Assembly: GCA_029244985.1 (NCBI GenBank)
Contig: JAQWQD010000037.1
Span: forward strand, 62,001 to 126,000
Direction of reading: 5' to 3'
DNA length: 64,000 nt
From: Gammaproteobacteria bacterium
GTDB taxonomy: Bacteria > Pseudomonadota > Gammaproteobacteria > Pseudomonadales > Pseudohongiellaceae
Positions within the stretch are counted from its first letter, which is position 1. Each line of letters starts with the position of its first letter. A model generated the notes under the pieces. The model was not told the origin of the DNA and searched no databases. It was given only the letters and a program-made list of their open reading frames with translations. Of the stretch, positions 1-8,836 are shown piece after piece. The position numbers and the translations under genes are program-made.

Positions 1-1
1 C

Positions 2-244
2 TATTACATGCTAAGCGGCTATGCCACTCTGGTGACAGGTGGCGAAATGACAGAAGCCAAGCAAGAAAATGAAAATTGGGTACGGGGCACTGAAATCGAG
101 AATGGAGTGAGCAGAAGAGTTGTGCCTGGCGATGTCATTGTCATCCCAGGACATACCCCCCACTGGTTCAGCGAATTAGAAACAGACCTTACCTACCTAA
201 TATTTAGACCAGACCCTGACAATCGCATACCCTTGGTAGATTAA
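2..244 (+). CDS. Cupin-domain protein, C-terminal part (5' end outside window)
   Basis: The reading frame is open to the left edge, so this is the 3' part of a longer gene; the ATG at 8 is probably internal. The visible 80 residues look like the second half of a cupin beta-barrel: a strand-turn reading like 'YYMLSGYATLVTGG' followed by the second cupin motif PGDVIVIPGHTPHWF, whose His is a usual metal ligand. Cupins bind a metal or small ligand and range from dioxygenases to binding proteins; nothing here tells which. It ends 16 bases before a strong bidirectional terminator and converges on the peroxiredoxin gene. Confidence 0.7.
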   Translation, partial: YYMLSGYATLVTGGEMTEAKQENENWVRGTEIENGVSRRVVPGDVIVIPGHTPHWFSELETDLTYLIFRPDPDNRIPLVD

Positions 245-259
245 ACAGACAACCAAAAT

Positions 260-285
260 AAAAGGCTGATCATTTTCAGCCTTTT
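260..285. terminator. Bidirectional Rho-independent terminator
   Basis: A perfect 10-bp inverted repeat (AAAAGGCTGA / TCAGCCTTTT, arms 260-269 and 276-285) encloses a 6-base loop. The A/T ends of the stem give a U-tract in either direction. It lies between the convergent cupin and peroxiredoxin genes and can terminate both. Confidence 0.85.
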
Positions 286-314
286 ATAGACACTCCCTTT
301 AATTCTCGAGATTT

Positions 315-977
315 TTACTCGGAAGGTTGCTTGGTAGTCCGAAGATAGGGCTTAACAGTGTTCCAGCCACCAGGGAACATGTCCTTTGCCTCTTCATCAG
401 ATACTGTAGGCACTATAATGACATCATCACCCTGCTGCCAATTAACAGGCGTTGCAACTTTATGTTTTGCTGTAAGTTGCATGGAATCTAGAACTCGTAG
501 AATTTCATCGAAATTCCTGCCGGTTGTCATCGGGTAGGTCAGCATTAATTTAATGGTTTTATTCGGGTCTACTATAAATACTGACCTTACCGTTGCATTA
601 GTTGCCGCAGTTCTTCCTTCGGACGAACCCGACTCATCTGCCGGTAACATGTTGTAAAGTTTTGCTACTGCCAAATCGCTGTCACCAATCATTGGATAAT
701 TAACTGCGTGGCCTTGAGTTTCTTCGATATCTTTCGCCCATTCATTATGATTATCGACAGGGTCAACACTCAAACCTATTATCTTACAATTTCGGTTTAC
801 AAATTGTTCTTCCAATCCAGCCATGTAGCCCAGCTCGGTAGTACATACAGGGGTAAAATCTTTCGGATGAGAAAATAAAACGCCCCATTGTTCGCCCAAC
901 CATTCATGGAAATTTATCTCACCGTGAGTGGTTTGCGCTGTAAAATTTGGTGCAACATCATTGATTCGCAGCGACAT
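315..977 (-). CDS. 1-Cys peroxiredoxin (Prx6 type)
   Basis: Thiol peroxidase that reduces hydrogen peroxide and alkyl hydroperoxides in the cytoplasm. From the chosen start it is 220 residues, the usual Prx6-class length. The peroxidatic Cys is at about 45 in the motif DFTPVCTTELG, and the C-terminal region with PVNWQQGDDV is the extended domain typical of 1-Cys enzymes; no conserved resolving Cys is evident. I chose the ATG at 977 because GGAGG lies just upstream and the protein then begins MSLRINDVAPNF as in the family; an in-frame ATG at 1013 would add 12 unlikely residues. It stands alone and shares the terminator at 260-285. Confidence 0.93.
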   Translation of the reverse strand: MSLRINDVAPNFTAQTTHGEINFHEWLGEQWGVLFSHPKDFTPVCTTELGYMAGLEEQFVNRNCKIIGLSVDPVDNHNEWAKDIEETQGHAVNYPMIGDSDLAVAKLYNMLPADESGSSEGRTAATNATVRSVFIVDPNKTIKLMLTYPMTTGRNFDEILRVLDSMQLTAKHKVATPVNWQQGDDVIIVPTVSDEEAKDMFPGGWNTVKPYLRTTKQPSE

Positions 978-1096
978 ATTAGCCTCCAAGTGTTGAATCG
1001 TTCCCCACAACATTAATCGAAGTGAGCAACGAGTTTACGCTGACTCAACTTAGTCAGCAACCAATAAGCAACAAGAAGATTAATTATTGAGCACTT

Positions 1097-1657
1097 CTAC
1101 TTAATGCATTCATAGACAAATGCAGGGGGCATATTACGAAACGTAAATTTAAGCTTAATGTCACGAAAGAACGGTTTCATGTCACCGTAATTGGCCAAGC
1201 TATATTGATACTGCAAAAATCTTCCGCCTTTTTTCAAATTGGAATCAACCTCAACCAATATATTTTTAACTACATCGTCATCAATAAGAGAGAGAGGCAG
1301 ACTCGAAACAACATAGTCAACTTCAACAAAATTTAATTCATCAAGTATCTCTCGAATGGATGAAGCGCAAGCGTTATAAACATGCAATCGAGAATCTTCA
1401 ACACGATTTAACTGAGCGACAAACTCATTGTTAACTTCAAGGCATATAAGAACACAATCTTTAGACATGCGTTTTAGCAGAGACCGCGTGACACAGCCAT
1501 TGCCTGGGCCAAGTTCTACGATACAGTGGGCTGATGCAAAATCTATTGGCGCTAATAGACGTCGAACTAGATTCTTAGAGCTAGGGGTAATTGTCCCAGT
1601 AGTCTTAATATTTTTAATTAGCTTGATCGAATCCCTGAACCTAAATCTCGCCGTCAT
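1097..1657 (-). CDS. SAM-dependent methyltransferase, phospholipid N-methyltransferase-like
   Basis: A Rossmann-fold methyltransferase of about 186 residues. Motif I is VELGPGNG at about 47-54 and an acidic motif CLEVNNEF follows; the overall pattern (N-terminal helix rich in Lys, 'TGTITPSS', then motif I) resembles the PmtA/rRNA-dimethylase-like family that methylates phosphatidylethanolamine. The substrate is not proven by sequence. The start at 1657 forms an ATGA overlap with the stop of the upstream membrane-protein gene and follows CTGAGGAT as ribosome binding site; a GTG at 1669 is the alternative. The coupling suggests joint action with that membrane protein, perhaps on membrane lipids. 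Confidence 0.72.
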   Translation of the reverse strand: MTARFRFRDSIKLIKNIKTTGTITPSSKNLVRRLLAPIDFASAHCIVELGPGNGCVTRSLLKRMSKDCVLICLEVNNEFVAQLNRVEDSRLHVYNACASSIREILDELNFVEVDYVVSSLPLSLIDDDVVKNILVEVDSNLKKGGRFLQYQYSLANYGDMKPFFRDIKLKFTFRNMPPAFVYECIK

Positions 1658-2229
1658 ATCCTCAGCCACTCACCGAATTCAGTACCTAGAAAAATGTAAA
1701 CAGTTGCTAGCGGTAATTGACCAATCAGCAAAGGAACAATCATCTTTTTATAGGTTATTTTTGCCAGTCCCGCCACATAACACACCGCATCAGTGGGGAC
1801 GAGTGGGAAAAATGCCCAACCTGCGATTATGCAGAAGGCATGTTCGCCTCTCATTTTTTCTTTTAGAAACAAGATCTTATCCGGATATTTTTCCTCCAAA
1901 AACCGATCGTAGCTGCCAAAAGATGGGAAACTGTATACTAGCAGGGCGCCGACCACAACTCCTGAAGCTGATATAAGCCAGACCACTAGCGGCATATCAG
2001 GAAATGCAATAGCCCCACCTAGCACAAAAGGAGTGCTGGGAATCATTAGTAAGGCTCTACTCAATGAAAGAAGCATATAAACCAGAAGGCTTATAACCCC
2101 CAAGCTATTGAGAAAATTTGCAATGGAATCCGGATTAATCCAGCTAGGGAATAAAAACAATAGCAGCAAAAAGACTGCGACTAGTGCAAACCAAATTGTA
2201 TTGAGATGTTTACGGAGAATACTAGACAT
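1654..2229 (-). CDS. VTT/TMEM64-family membrane protein
   Basis: A 191-residue integral membrane protein with about five hydrophobic segments. The central stretch around 'PFVLGGAIAFPDMPLVV' followed by a glycine-rich hydrophobic segment and 'YSFPSFGSYDRFLEE' matches the VTT (DedA/TVP38/TMEM64) superfamily. Members of this superfamily are implicated in moving lipids across membranes and in membrane homeostasis; the exact substrate here is unknown. The stop codon overlaps the start of the methyltransferase gene (ATGA), so the two are almost certainly translated together. Confidence 0.75.
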   Translation of the reverse strand: MSSILRKHLNTIWFALVAVFLLLLFLFPSWINPDSIANFLNSLGVISLLVYMLLSLSRALLMIPSTPFVLGGAIAFPDMPLVVWLISASGVVVGALLVYSFPSFGSYDRFLEEKYPDKILFLKEKMRGEHAFCIIAGWAFFPLVPTDAVCYVAGLAKITYKKMIVPLLIGQLPLATVYIFLGTEFGEWLRI

Positions 2230-2262
2230 CTATATTAAACGCTGAATGGGAACAACAAGAAG

Positions 2263-2646
2263 CTACGGTGATTTGCTTTTATGTGCAAGAGTGTGAGCAT
2301 TTTGCTCCCAATTGCGACCATCAAAATCAACTATTTTCATTTTACTAGGCGCTTCTTCTAGACAATTGACGTTTACATCAACACCATCGGGATTTGAGCG
2401 GGGAATATAATAAGGTTTGATGCCACAAGTTTTACAAAAATAGTGCTTCGCAATACCACTGTTGAATGTATAAGTAGCTAACTCCAACTCCCCCGCTATG
2501 AGCCGAAAATGACTTTTAGGAACGATAAGATGCAAATATCCTGACATGGTACAAATTGAACAATTGCAGTTTTCAATTTCTGCATGTTCTGTACTTTCTA
2601 CTTCAAATTTCACGTCACCACAGTGGCATCTTCCAAAAAATATCAT
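2263..2646 (-). CDS. GFA/CENP-V-family zinc-binding protein
   Basis: A 127-residue protein of the glutathione-dependent formaldehyde-activating (Gfa-like) fold. The expected zinc ligands are all visible: RCHCGDV near the N-terminus, NCNCSICTMSG at about 27-37, and FCKTCGIKPYYIPRS near 71-84. True Gfa speeds formation of S-hydroxymethylglutathione from formaldehyde, but most short homologues lack an assigned substrate, so a biochemical name would be overreach. The gene follows the same strand as its neighbours; the 195-bp gap upstream holds no recognisable element. Confidence 0.83.
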   Translation of the reverse strand: MIFFGRCHCGDVKFEVESTEHAEIENCNCSICTMSGYLHLIVPKSHFRLIAGELELATYTFNSGIAKHYFCKTCGIKPYYIPRSNPDGVDVNVNCLEEAPSKMKIVDFDGRNWEQNAHTLAHKSKSP

Positions 2647-2841
2647 ACCAGACTATTTCCTTTCACTAGGATGCATTAGAACGGACGGCTATTGAATAGC
2701 CTTCTTACATTAGAGATAAATTTTCACTAAGGACAGAAATAATATTTCTGCTGATTCTAAATATTTTCATTTGGTTCTGAGTCAGTAATTATGTCTTGAT
2801 TAGACCTGTCACAATTATCGTCTTCATTGTAAGATTTTTTA

Positions 2842-3768
2842 TCACTTTGATAACTCTTCATAGATAATGGGAATGACATCAGCAGAAGTCCAACTGGGGA
2901 TGCCTCCATAGCGCTCGTCATGATCTGCCATCGGTTCTGCTGTGATAATGTCCTCTACTGACATCCCTTCTTCCATTAATGCCTTTACTCTATCGCGCAT
3001 AGTAAATAGAAGTTGCTGATAAATAACCATGCCTTCTCTATCGCTCGGTCCCGCACCATGACCAGGGATTACTTTTGTATTAGGGCCAGCCATGCCTATT
3101 GCGAGCCCCATTGCTTCAATCATGCCATGGAAACTTCCACCATTATGTTTGTCGATGATCGGATACATATTAGTACGAAATACATCGCCTAAATGTAAGA
3201 CATCTGATCCCATAAAATAAACAAAACTGTCTCCACCTGTATGCGCGGGCGGAGCCAAAAAGACTCTTACCTCCTCTCCATTAAGATGAAAGCTTATTGC
3301 TTCACTGTATGTAATTACTGGCCTTGCAGCCGGGGCTGGGGCAGGACTGTAGCGGCCACCACGCCTTGGAATACGAATGTCTTCCAGCATTTGCAATCTA
3401 ACGCTGTCATGAGCAAGAATAGTTACACCATAAGCAGCCAGTTTATTATTCCCACCAATATGATCTGGATGCACATGAGTGTTAACTACAAAATTTATTT
3501 CCTGATCACTAACTTCACCTAATGATGCCAGCAAGTCTTCAACTGAAAAATCGAAATGAGAATCTATTAGCAGGATCCCGTCATCGCCTACCAACGCCCC
3601 AGGATTACCATTGGTGTTTGCTGGCTCGAACATGTGAACATTACCTTGCACATAATAGTGTTGAAATGGGGGTCTTTCCGATTGCTGAGCATCAACAATA
3701 TTGGTCAGCGCTAGCGTAGTAACTAGAATAAAATGGGATAACTTAAGGGGCAAAACTTGGCAAGTCAT
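2842..3768 (-). CDS. Exported metallo-beta-lactamase-fold hydrolase
   Basis: A 308-residue metallohydrolase with an N-terminal signal peptide (hydrophobic 11-26, likely cut after VDA). The dinuclear zinc site is intact: THVHPDHIGG at about 97-106 (H98, H100, D102, H103), AHTGGDS at about 175-181 (His), GDVF at about 194 (Asp) and PGHG at about 234-237 (His). The spacing is close to quinoprotein-relay/SoxH-like and B-class exported MBL proteins rather than glyoxalase II. Substrate is unknown. It reads divergently from the acyl ligase gene, leaving a short shared promoter region. Confidence 0.85.
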   Translation of the reverse strand: MTCQVLPLKLSHFILVTTLALTNIVDAQQSERPPFQHYYVQGNVHMFEPANTNGNPGALVGDDGILLIDSHFDFSVEDLLASLGEVSDQEINFVVNTHVHPDHIGGNNKLAAYGVTILAHDSVRLQMLEDIRIPRRGGRYSPAPAPAARPVITYSEAISFHLNGEEVRVFLAPPAHTGGDSFVYFMGSDVLHLGDVFRTNMYPIIDKHNGGSFHGMIEAMGLAIGMAGPNTKVIPGHGAGPSDREGMVIYQQLLFTMRDRVKALMEEGMSVEDIITAEPMADHDERYGGIPSWTSADVIPIIYEELSK

Positions 3769-3859
3769 AACGTTTTTCCAAATTTCTGTATATAGAACGA
3801 TTTACTCTAGCATCCCCTGAAGCTTGTTCCAAGTAAGGGTTTTATGTGAATATGCAACG

Positions 3860-5377
3860 ATGCTTCAACATAGATTTATAGATACAGTACGCGCAAATCC
3901 CGATAAGTTGGCGATCATAGATCGCACCACAGGGCGGGATGTCACCTATTCTCGAGCACTTATTGCGGCGCTAATTCTCGCCCGACGTTTCCGACAGGTT
4001 GAACGAGGCAGAATCGGCATTATGCTACCCACCTCCGCAGGTGGTGCTTTAGCGATACTAGGAGCAATCTTTGCTGGTCAAACGCCGGTTATGATTAACT
4101 ACTCAACTGGTGCAGAAAAAAACTGCTTGTATGCACAGCAGAAATGTGATTTTAGAAAAATCATAACGGCACGCGCACTTTTAGAAAAAACTGGGTGTGC
4201 CGAATTGCCAGATATGGTTTTCATCGAAGATATTCTTGAAAGTCTTAGTCGTCCAGAGCAATTACTGGCATTGATTAAATCCAAGATGCCTACTTCATGG
4301 TTAAAACGCATTTCTGGATCCCACGACTTGAACAAACCAGCAGTAATTTTATTTACCAGTGGCAGCGAAAAAGACCCGAAAGTAGTACAACTAACTCAAA
4401 AAAATTTATTGTCTAATATAGATTCATTTTCAGGCATGATGAACATCTACGGTATGGATAATCTGCTTGCTGTATTGCCATATTTTCATGTCTTTGGTCT
4501 AACAATAAACCTCTGGACACCATTATGTTTAGGTATGACTTCGATCACTTATTCTAACCCACTTGAATTTAAAACAGTTGCAAAAATAATTAAAGAAGAT
4601 AGGCCATCACTACTAGTTGGCACACCATTATTCTTAGAAGGTTATGCGCGACAATCTAAGGCGGGTGATTTTGAAAGTGTGGAACTAACCGTTTCTGGTG
4701 CAGATAAATGTCCAGAAGCTCTGCGCGAACTTTATCGTGAAAGGCATAATCTTGAAATTTTTGAAGGATACGGCACGACAGAAACCTCCCCAGTGATATC
4801 GGTTAATCCGAGAAATGCAAACAGACCTGGAAGTATTGGCATTCCAATTCCCGGAACTGAAGTTAAGATTGAAAATATCGATACGGGTGAAGAATGCTCT
4901 GCCGGGGAGACCGGAAAAATATTGGTGAAAGGGGACGGTGTTATGCAGGGATACCTGAACGACATCGAGGAAACCCACTTACGTATTAAGTCTGGATGGT
5001 ATGATACAGGTGACCTTGGCTACCTGGACGAGGATGGCTATATTTGGCACAAAGGCCGGTTGAAACGGTTTATAAAAATTGGCGGTGAAATGATCTCCTT
5101 AGTTATGGTCGAAGAAACCCTGAATAATGTAACCCCTGAAGAAATTGAGTGCTGCGTAGTTGAACTCCCAGACGCAAAACGTGGCTCAAAAATCGTAGCA
5201 GTGACAAATACCACCATCGATCAGCAAGCTATCGTGAAGAAACTTAGCGAAGAGATTCCTAATCTCGCTCTACCCAAAAAATATGTGACGATTGCTGAAT
5301 TCCCACGAATGGGTAGTGGCAAGACAGATTTTAGAGGATTAACTGAGATCGTGCGGGAACTTGATAACTCTGACTAG
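3860..5377 (+). CDS. Acyl-CoA/acyl-ACP synthetase (AMP-forming), Aas-like
   Basis: Adenylate-forming enzyme of about 505 residues that would activate a fatty acid with ATP and transfer it to CoA or ACP. Motifs in order: P-loop ILFTSGSEKDPK at about 163-174, YFHVFGLT at about 214, GYGTTETSP at about 312, YDTGDLGYLDEDG at about 385, and the C-terminal KRFIKIGGEMIS with GSGKTDFRGL carrying the catalytic Lys. The pattern is closest to the ligase half of Aas and to acyl-ACP synthetase AasS, without an acyltransferase domain. The ATG at 3860 is preferred because MLQHRFIDTVRANPDKLAI is a family-like beginning; a TTG at 3824 would add 12 residues. No strong ribosome binding site is visible. Confidence 0.83.
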   Translation: MLQHRFIDTVRANPDKLAIIDRTTGRDVTYSRALIAALILARRFRQVERGRIGIMLPTSAGGALAILGAIFAGQTPVMINYSTGAEKNCLYAQQKCDFRKIITARALLEKTGCAELPDMVFIEDILESLSRPEQLLALIKSKMPTSWLKRISGSHDLNKPAVILFTSGSEKDPKVVQLTQKNLLSNIDSFSGMMNIYGMDNLLAVLPYFHVFGLTINLWTPLCLGMTSITYSNPLEFKTVAKIIKEDRPSLLVGTPLFLEGYARQSKAGDFESVELTVSGADKCPEALRELYRERHNLEIFEGYGTTETSPVISVNPRNANRPGSIGIPIPGTEVKIENIDTGEECSAGETGKILVKGDGVMQGYLNDIEETHLRIKSGWYDTGDLGYLDEDGYIWHKGRLKRFIKIGGEMISLVMVEETLNNVTPEEIECCVVELPDAKRGSKIVAVTNTTIDQQAIVKKLSEEIPNLALPKKYVTIAEFPRMGSGKTDFRGLTEIVRELDNSD

Positions 5378-5458
5378 TTAATCTCTCGACTCTTACTATA
5401 TTTCAATAATACAGCAGATGACAATTACTGCCTGCACAACAAATGTACTTCCTATTTG

Positions 5459-6433
5459 TCAGCAGTAAAGGTGACAAGCGACGCTACGATCGATGTCTTT
5501 CAGAGGAATAAGCTCGGGAGTAGTTTGCAAACACACATCCATTACTTTCGGGCAGCGGCTAGCAAAGCGGCACCCTGAAGGCACATTCACTGGAGATGGA
5601 ATCTCTCCCCGAATCGCCGTCGATGGCCGGCTCCTTTCCACTTTTGGGTCAGGCTCTGGATTTGATCCAATAAGCACCTCTGTGTAAGGATGTTTGGGAT
5701 CAAAGTACACTTCATTGGCTTTCCCCACTTCCATCAATGAGCCAAGATACATAACCGCCATTCGATCGCTAACGTATCGAACCATAGAAAGGTCGTGGGC
5801 AATAAACAACATAGTAAGTCCCATTGTTTCTTTTAGCTCACCCAGTAGATTAATTACCTGAGCCTGAACCGAGACATCCAAAGCTGAAATAGGCTCATCA
5901 CAAACGATAAACTCTGGTTCTAGAATTAGTGCTCTGGCAATCCCAATTCTTTGTCGTTGGCCTCCTGAAAATTCATGTGGGTAACGCGACATATGATCTG
6001 CCTGCAACCCTACTTTGCTGAGCCAATCAGCCACTTGCTCCTTAACTTTCACTGCATCACTTCCAGAATGTAGACGTAAGCCCTCTCCAACAATCTCTCC
6101 AACTGTCATCCTTGGATTTAGAGAGGAATATGGATCCTGAAATATCATCTGCATTTTCTTAGACCATTTCTGAAAATCTTTCGATTGATATTTCTGAGGT
6201 AGAACTTGACCGCGAAAACTGACGCTGCCAGACGTTTTATTGTGCAAGCCCAGTATGGTCTTCCCAAGAGTGGACTTACCAGAGCCACTCTCTCCTACTA
6301 GTCCCACTATTTCTTTTTCGCCAACGGAAATACTCACTCCATCTACAGCATGAACAACTTGTTTTTTCCCTATATCGAAATAACGAGTTAGATTCTGCGT
6401 TTCTAAAATAGGAACTTGCAAATGATTAACCAT
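5459..6433 (-). CDS. Peptide ABC transporter ATP-binding protein (DppF/OppF type)
   Basis: Second ATPase of the peptide importer, 324 residues, cytoplasmic. Walker A GESGSGKST at about 47-55, Q-loop FQDPYSSLNP at about 98, signature SGGQRQRIG at about 156, Walker B with CDEPISALDV at about 178 and switch His in AHDLS at about 213 are intact. The C-terminal oligopeptide-transporter region with RFASRCPK and a later Cys is present. The ATG at 6433 is chosen: it lies 7 bases after the previous stop and gives normal length. A longer in-frame extension to 6589 would overlap the upstream gene by 149 bases and encode an odd hydrophobic lead, so I reject it. Confidence 0.93.
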   Translation of the reverse strand: MVNHLQVPILETQNLTRYFDIGKKQVVHAVDGVSISVGEKEIVGLVGESGSGKSTLGKTILGLHNKTSGSVSFRGQVLPQKYQSKDFQKWSKKMQMIFQDPYSSLNPRMTVGEIVGEGLRLHSGSDAVKVKEQVADWLSKVGLQADHMSRYPHEFSGGQRQRIGIARALILEPEFIVCDEPISALDVSVQAQVINLLGELKETMGLTMLFIAHDLSMVRYVSDRMAVMYLGSLMEVGKANEVYFDPKHPYTEVLIGSNPEPDPKVERSRPSTAIRGEIPSPVNVPSGCRFASRCPKVMDVCLQTTPELIPLKDIDRSVACHLYC

Positions 6434-6440
6434 AGATTTC

Positions 6441-7475
6441 TTAATTGAAAGAAAGCTGATTGGGCTTGATTTCGGAGTCATTGTGATGCAACCAACAACG
6501 GCTATAATGACCACTATTAAGATAATAATGCTCTGGATGACTCTTTTGACATATCGACATCGCCCAAGGGCAACGCGCGCAGTATCCACAACCAGGGGGT
6601 GGTGAAAACAGATCTGGAGGACTTCCTTCTATCGGATTAAGCTGGTGCTGATTTGCCGGATCATTAGTAGGCATTGCCGCACGCAAACCAAGAGTGTAAG
6701 GATGAGCAGAACGATAGAACACATCTTCAACAGTGCCATGTTCGACAATTTTACCTGCGTACATGACTGCAACTTCGTCAGCCATCCTTGCAACAACTCC
6801 AAGGTCATGAGTAATGAGAATAATCGCCATGCCTGTTTGACTTTGAAGGTCACGCATCAGATCCAGAATTTGTGCTTGTATTGTTACGTCTAGAGCTGTG
6901 GTGGGTTCATCAGCAATCAAAATTGATGGCTTACATGATATTGCCATCGCTATCATGGCTCGCTGCAGCATGCCACCCGAGAACTCAAAAGGATATTGTT
7001 TGGCACGCTTTGCGGCTTCTGGAATTTTGCTCATATCCAGTAAGTTAATGGCTTCATTAAATGCCTGTCGATAGCTATATCCGCGATGAATCTGCAGTGG
7101 CTCAGCAATTTGATTTCCAATTGTCATAGTCGGATTCAGGGATGTCATAGGGTCCTGAAATATCATGCCAATCTCAGCACCCCTAATCTCTTTCCCTTCA
7201 ATTATGGTATCCCCCAAAACTTCTTGACCCCTTAATAAGGCTGACCCCGAAGTAATCCTTCCTGGAGGTATAGGTATTAAACCCATCATACTTTGAACAG
7301 TAACCGACTTACCGCAACCAGATTCACCCACTATGGCCAGAGTCTTACCACTATCAACAGAGAAATCCACACCTCTAACGGCCTTAACAATTCCTCCATA
7401 GGTATCAAATTCAACTTCAAGGTTCCTAACCTCAAGCAATTTAGAGCCTATCCCAGATTTTGCTGCCCCCCTCAT
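6441..7475 (-). CDS. Peptide ABC transporter ATP-binding protein (DppD/OppD type)
   Basis: First ATPase of the importer, 344 residues. Walker A GESGCGKSV at about 50-58, Q-loop FQDPMTSLNP, signature FSGGMLQRAM, Walker B IADEPTTALDV and H-loop THDLG are all present. The C-terminal segment PPGCGYCARCPWAMSIC is the cysteine-bearing region typical of DppD/OppD. The ATG at 7475 overlaps the stop of the permease gene (ATGA), indicating translational coupling. It forms a heterodimer with the adjacent DppF-type ATPase to power uptake. Confidence 0.93.
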   Translation of the reverse strand: MRGAAKSGIGSKLLEVRNLEVEFDTYGGIVKAVRGVDFSVDSGKTLAIVGESGCGKSVTVQSMMGLIPIPPGRITSGSALLRGQEVLGDTIIEGKEIRGAEIGMIFQDPMTSLNPTMTIGNQIAEPLQIHRGYSYRQAFNEAINLLDMSKIPEAAKRAKQYPFEFSGGMLQRAMIAMAISCKPSILIADEPTTALDVTIQAQILDLMRDLQSQTGMAIILITHDLGVVARMADEVAVMYAGKIVEHGTVEDVFYRSAHPYTLGLRAAMPTNDPANQHQLNPIEGSPPDLFSPPPGCGYCARCPWAMSICQKSHPEHYYLNSGHYSRCWLHHNDSEIKPNQLSFN

Positions 7476-8836
7476 TCCTGGTTCCTCAATCGCGCATCAA
7501 GCGCATCACGTAATCCATCACCTAAAAGATTAAAAGCCAAGACTGTAACGCTAATAAGTATTGCCGGTAAAATAAGTTCATGCGGCGATGTCAGCATGTT
7601 CTTAATGCCTTCATTTGACATCGACCCCCATGAAGGAGTGGGCGGAGCAACGCCCATTCCAATAAAGGAGAGAAATGCCTCGATGAATATTGCACCTGGT
7701 ATCGCAAACGTAATTGTCACCAACACTACGCCAAGAGTATTAGGCAACATATGTCTTAATATTAAATAGTTTGTCTTGGCGCCTAACAGACGGGACGCTC
7801 CAATATAGCCTTGTTCTCTAATTTGTAATATTTGTCCTCTAACTAACCTTGCTGTAGCAGGCCACATTAAAATGACCAATGCTACCAACATTGGGAAAAT
7901 ACCACTTTCGCCTGGCCCAATTCCAAATGCAATTTTAAAAAGAATCATAAATAATAGAAAAGGCAGCGCTACCACAAAGTCAGCAAAGCGCATCATAATT
8001 TGATCAATTCTACCCCCTAGAAAACCGGCTATACTGCCATAAACGATGCCAAATAATATAAATAGGCAGGGCGCACCGATACCAATAAACAGGGATACTC
8101 TCGCTCCCGCCATTAGCCGAGCAAGCATATCTCTGCCTAAATAATCTGTACCTAAAGGGTGTGGAGCCAAATTGACACTATCACCAATAATCAAATTAAT
8201 ATTTGCTGCAGACAATCCTTGTGACTCCACTTCACCTAAAGTGGTAACTCTCAAAACATCTACTGAAATAGTTTGGTACCCATCAAGAAGAACTCCGGTC
8301 GCATCTATTGGAACTACCGAATAGTAGTAACGCCTTGGCTTAAGGTCGAGGCGATCTTCAAAGTACAGCACACTATTATCAAAATATTCTGCCAGAGGAA
8401 TTCCATATGCTCGCTCCGGTCCAACGGGGAAAATATTTCGATAAATTCGGTATCCAATCGCACCAGATAGATTATCCCAATTAAGCCTCACAGCCATAGT
8501 CGTTGCATTTTCCGCCAAGCGTAGCCCACTTCCTTTGGCTTCAGATTCCCCGTCCCATGGTTCATATTCATTTACAATTACTGCCAAACGCCCACCGCCT
8601 GGTGGTTGGCCAACCTGATCCAAGTCTTGGAGAGCTGGGTCTACATTCCAAATCACAGGACCGACTATGGTGAATAGAAGCAACCCTATAACTAGGAAAA
8701 GTGAGGAGATAGCCCTTTTGTTAGCTTTTAGCCGAATCCAAGCATCGCGCCAATAAGACAATGAAGGGCGAGAAATACCTTGGATTTCCTGGGCATGACA
8801 AATTGGCTCAAAATCTGTAGAGGTTAGATTAGTCAT
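7472..8836 (-). CDS. Peptide ABC transporter permease (DppC/OppC type) with extracytoplasmic Fn3-like insert
   Basis: Inner-membrane permease of 454 residues, about 150 longer than usual. Residues about 20-62 hold the OppC_N segment and first membrane helix. The standard permease domain resumes near 'HPLGTDYLGRDMLARLMAGAR' (about 215-235) with the usual five helices and the coupling motif around GASRLLGAKT. Between them, about 70-205, is an inserted region that looks like a fibronectin type III domain: VRLNWDNLSGAIGYRIYRN, then RYYYSVVPID and a glycine. By topology it lies in the periplasm, facing the binding protein. Start and stop overlap both neighbours by four bases. Confidence 0.88.
   Translation of the reverse strand: MTNLTSTDFEPICHAQEIQGISRPSLSYWRDAWIRLKANKRAISSLFLVIGLLLFTIVGPVIWNVDPALQDLDQVGQPPGGGRLAVIVNEYEPWDGESEAKGSGLRLAENATTMAVRLNWDNLSGAIGYRIYRNIFPVGPERAYGIPLAEYFDNSVLYFEDRLDLKPRRYYYSVVPIDATGVLLDGYQTISVDVLRVTTLGEVESQGLSAANINLIIGDSVNLAPHPLGTDYLGRDMLARLMAGARVSLFIGIGAPCLFILFGIVYGSIAGFLGGRIDQIMMRFADFVVALPFLLFMILFKIAFGIGPGESGIFPMLVALVILMWPATARLVRGQILQIREQGYIGASRLLGAKTNYLILRHMLPNTLGVVLVTITFAIPGAIFIEAFLSFIGMGVAPPTPSWGSMSNEGIKNMLTSPHELILPAILISVTVLAFNLLGDGLRDALDARLRNQE

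Noticed and set aside
1428..1976. A 182-codon plus-strand frame
   Set aside because: It lies antisense across the methyltransferase and VTT genes, whose families and coupling are clear; no ribosome binding site and no recognisable domain.
6433..6589. N-terminal extension of the DppF-type ATPase
   Set aside because: It would overlap the previous gene by 149 bases and add a hydrophobic lead foreign to the family; the ATG at 6433 fits spacing and length.
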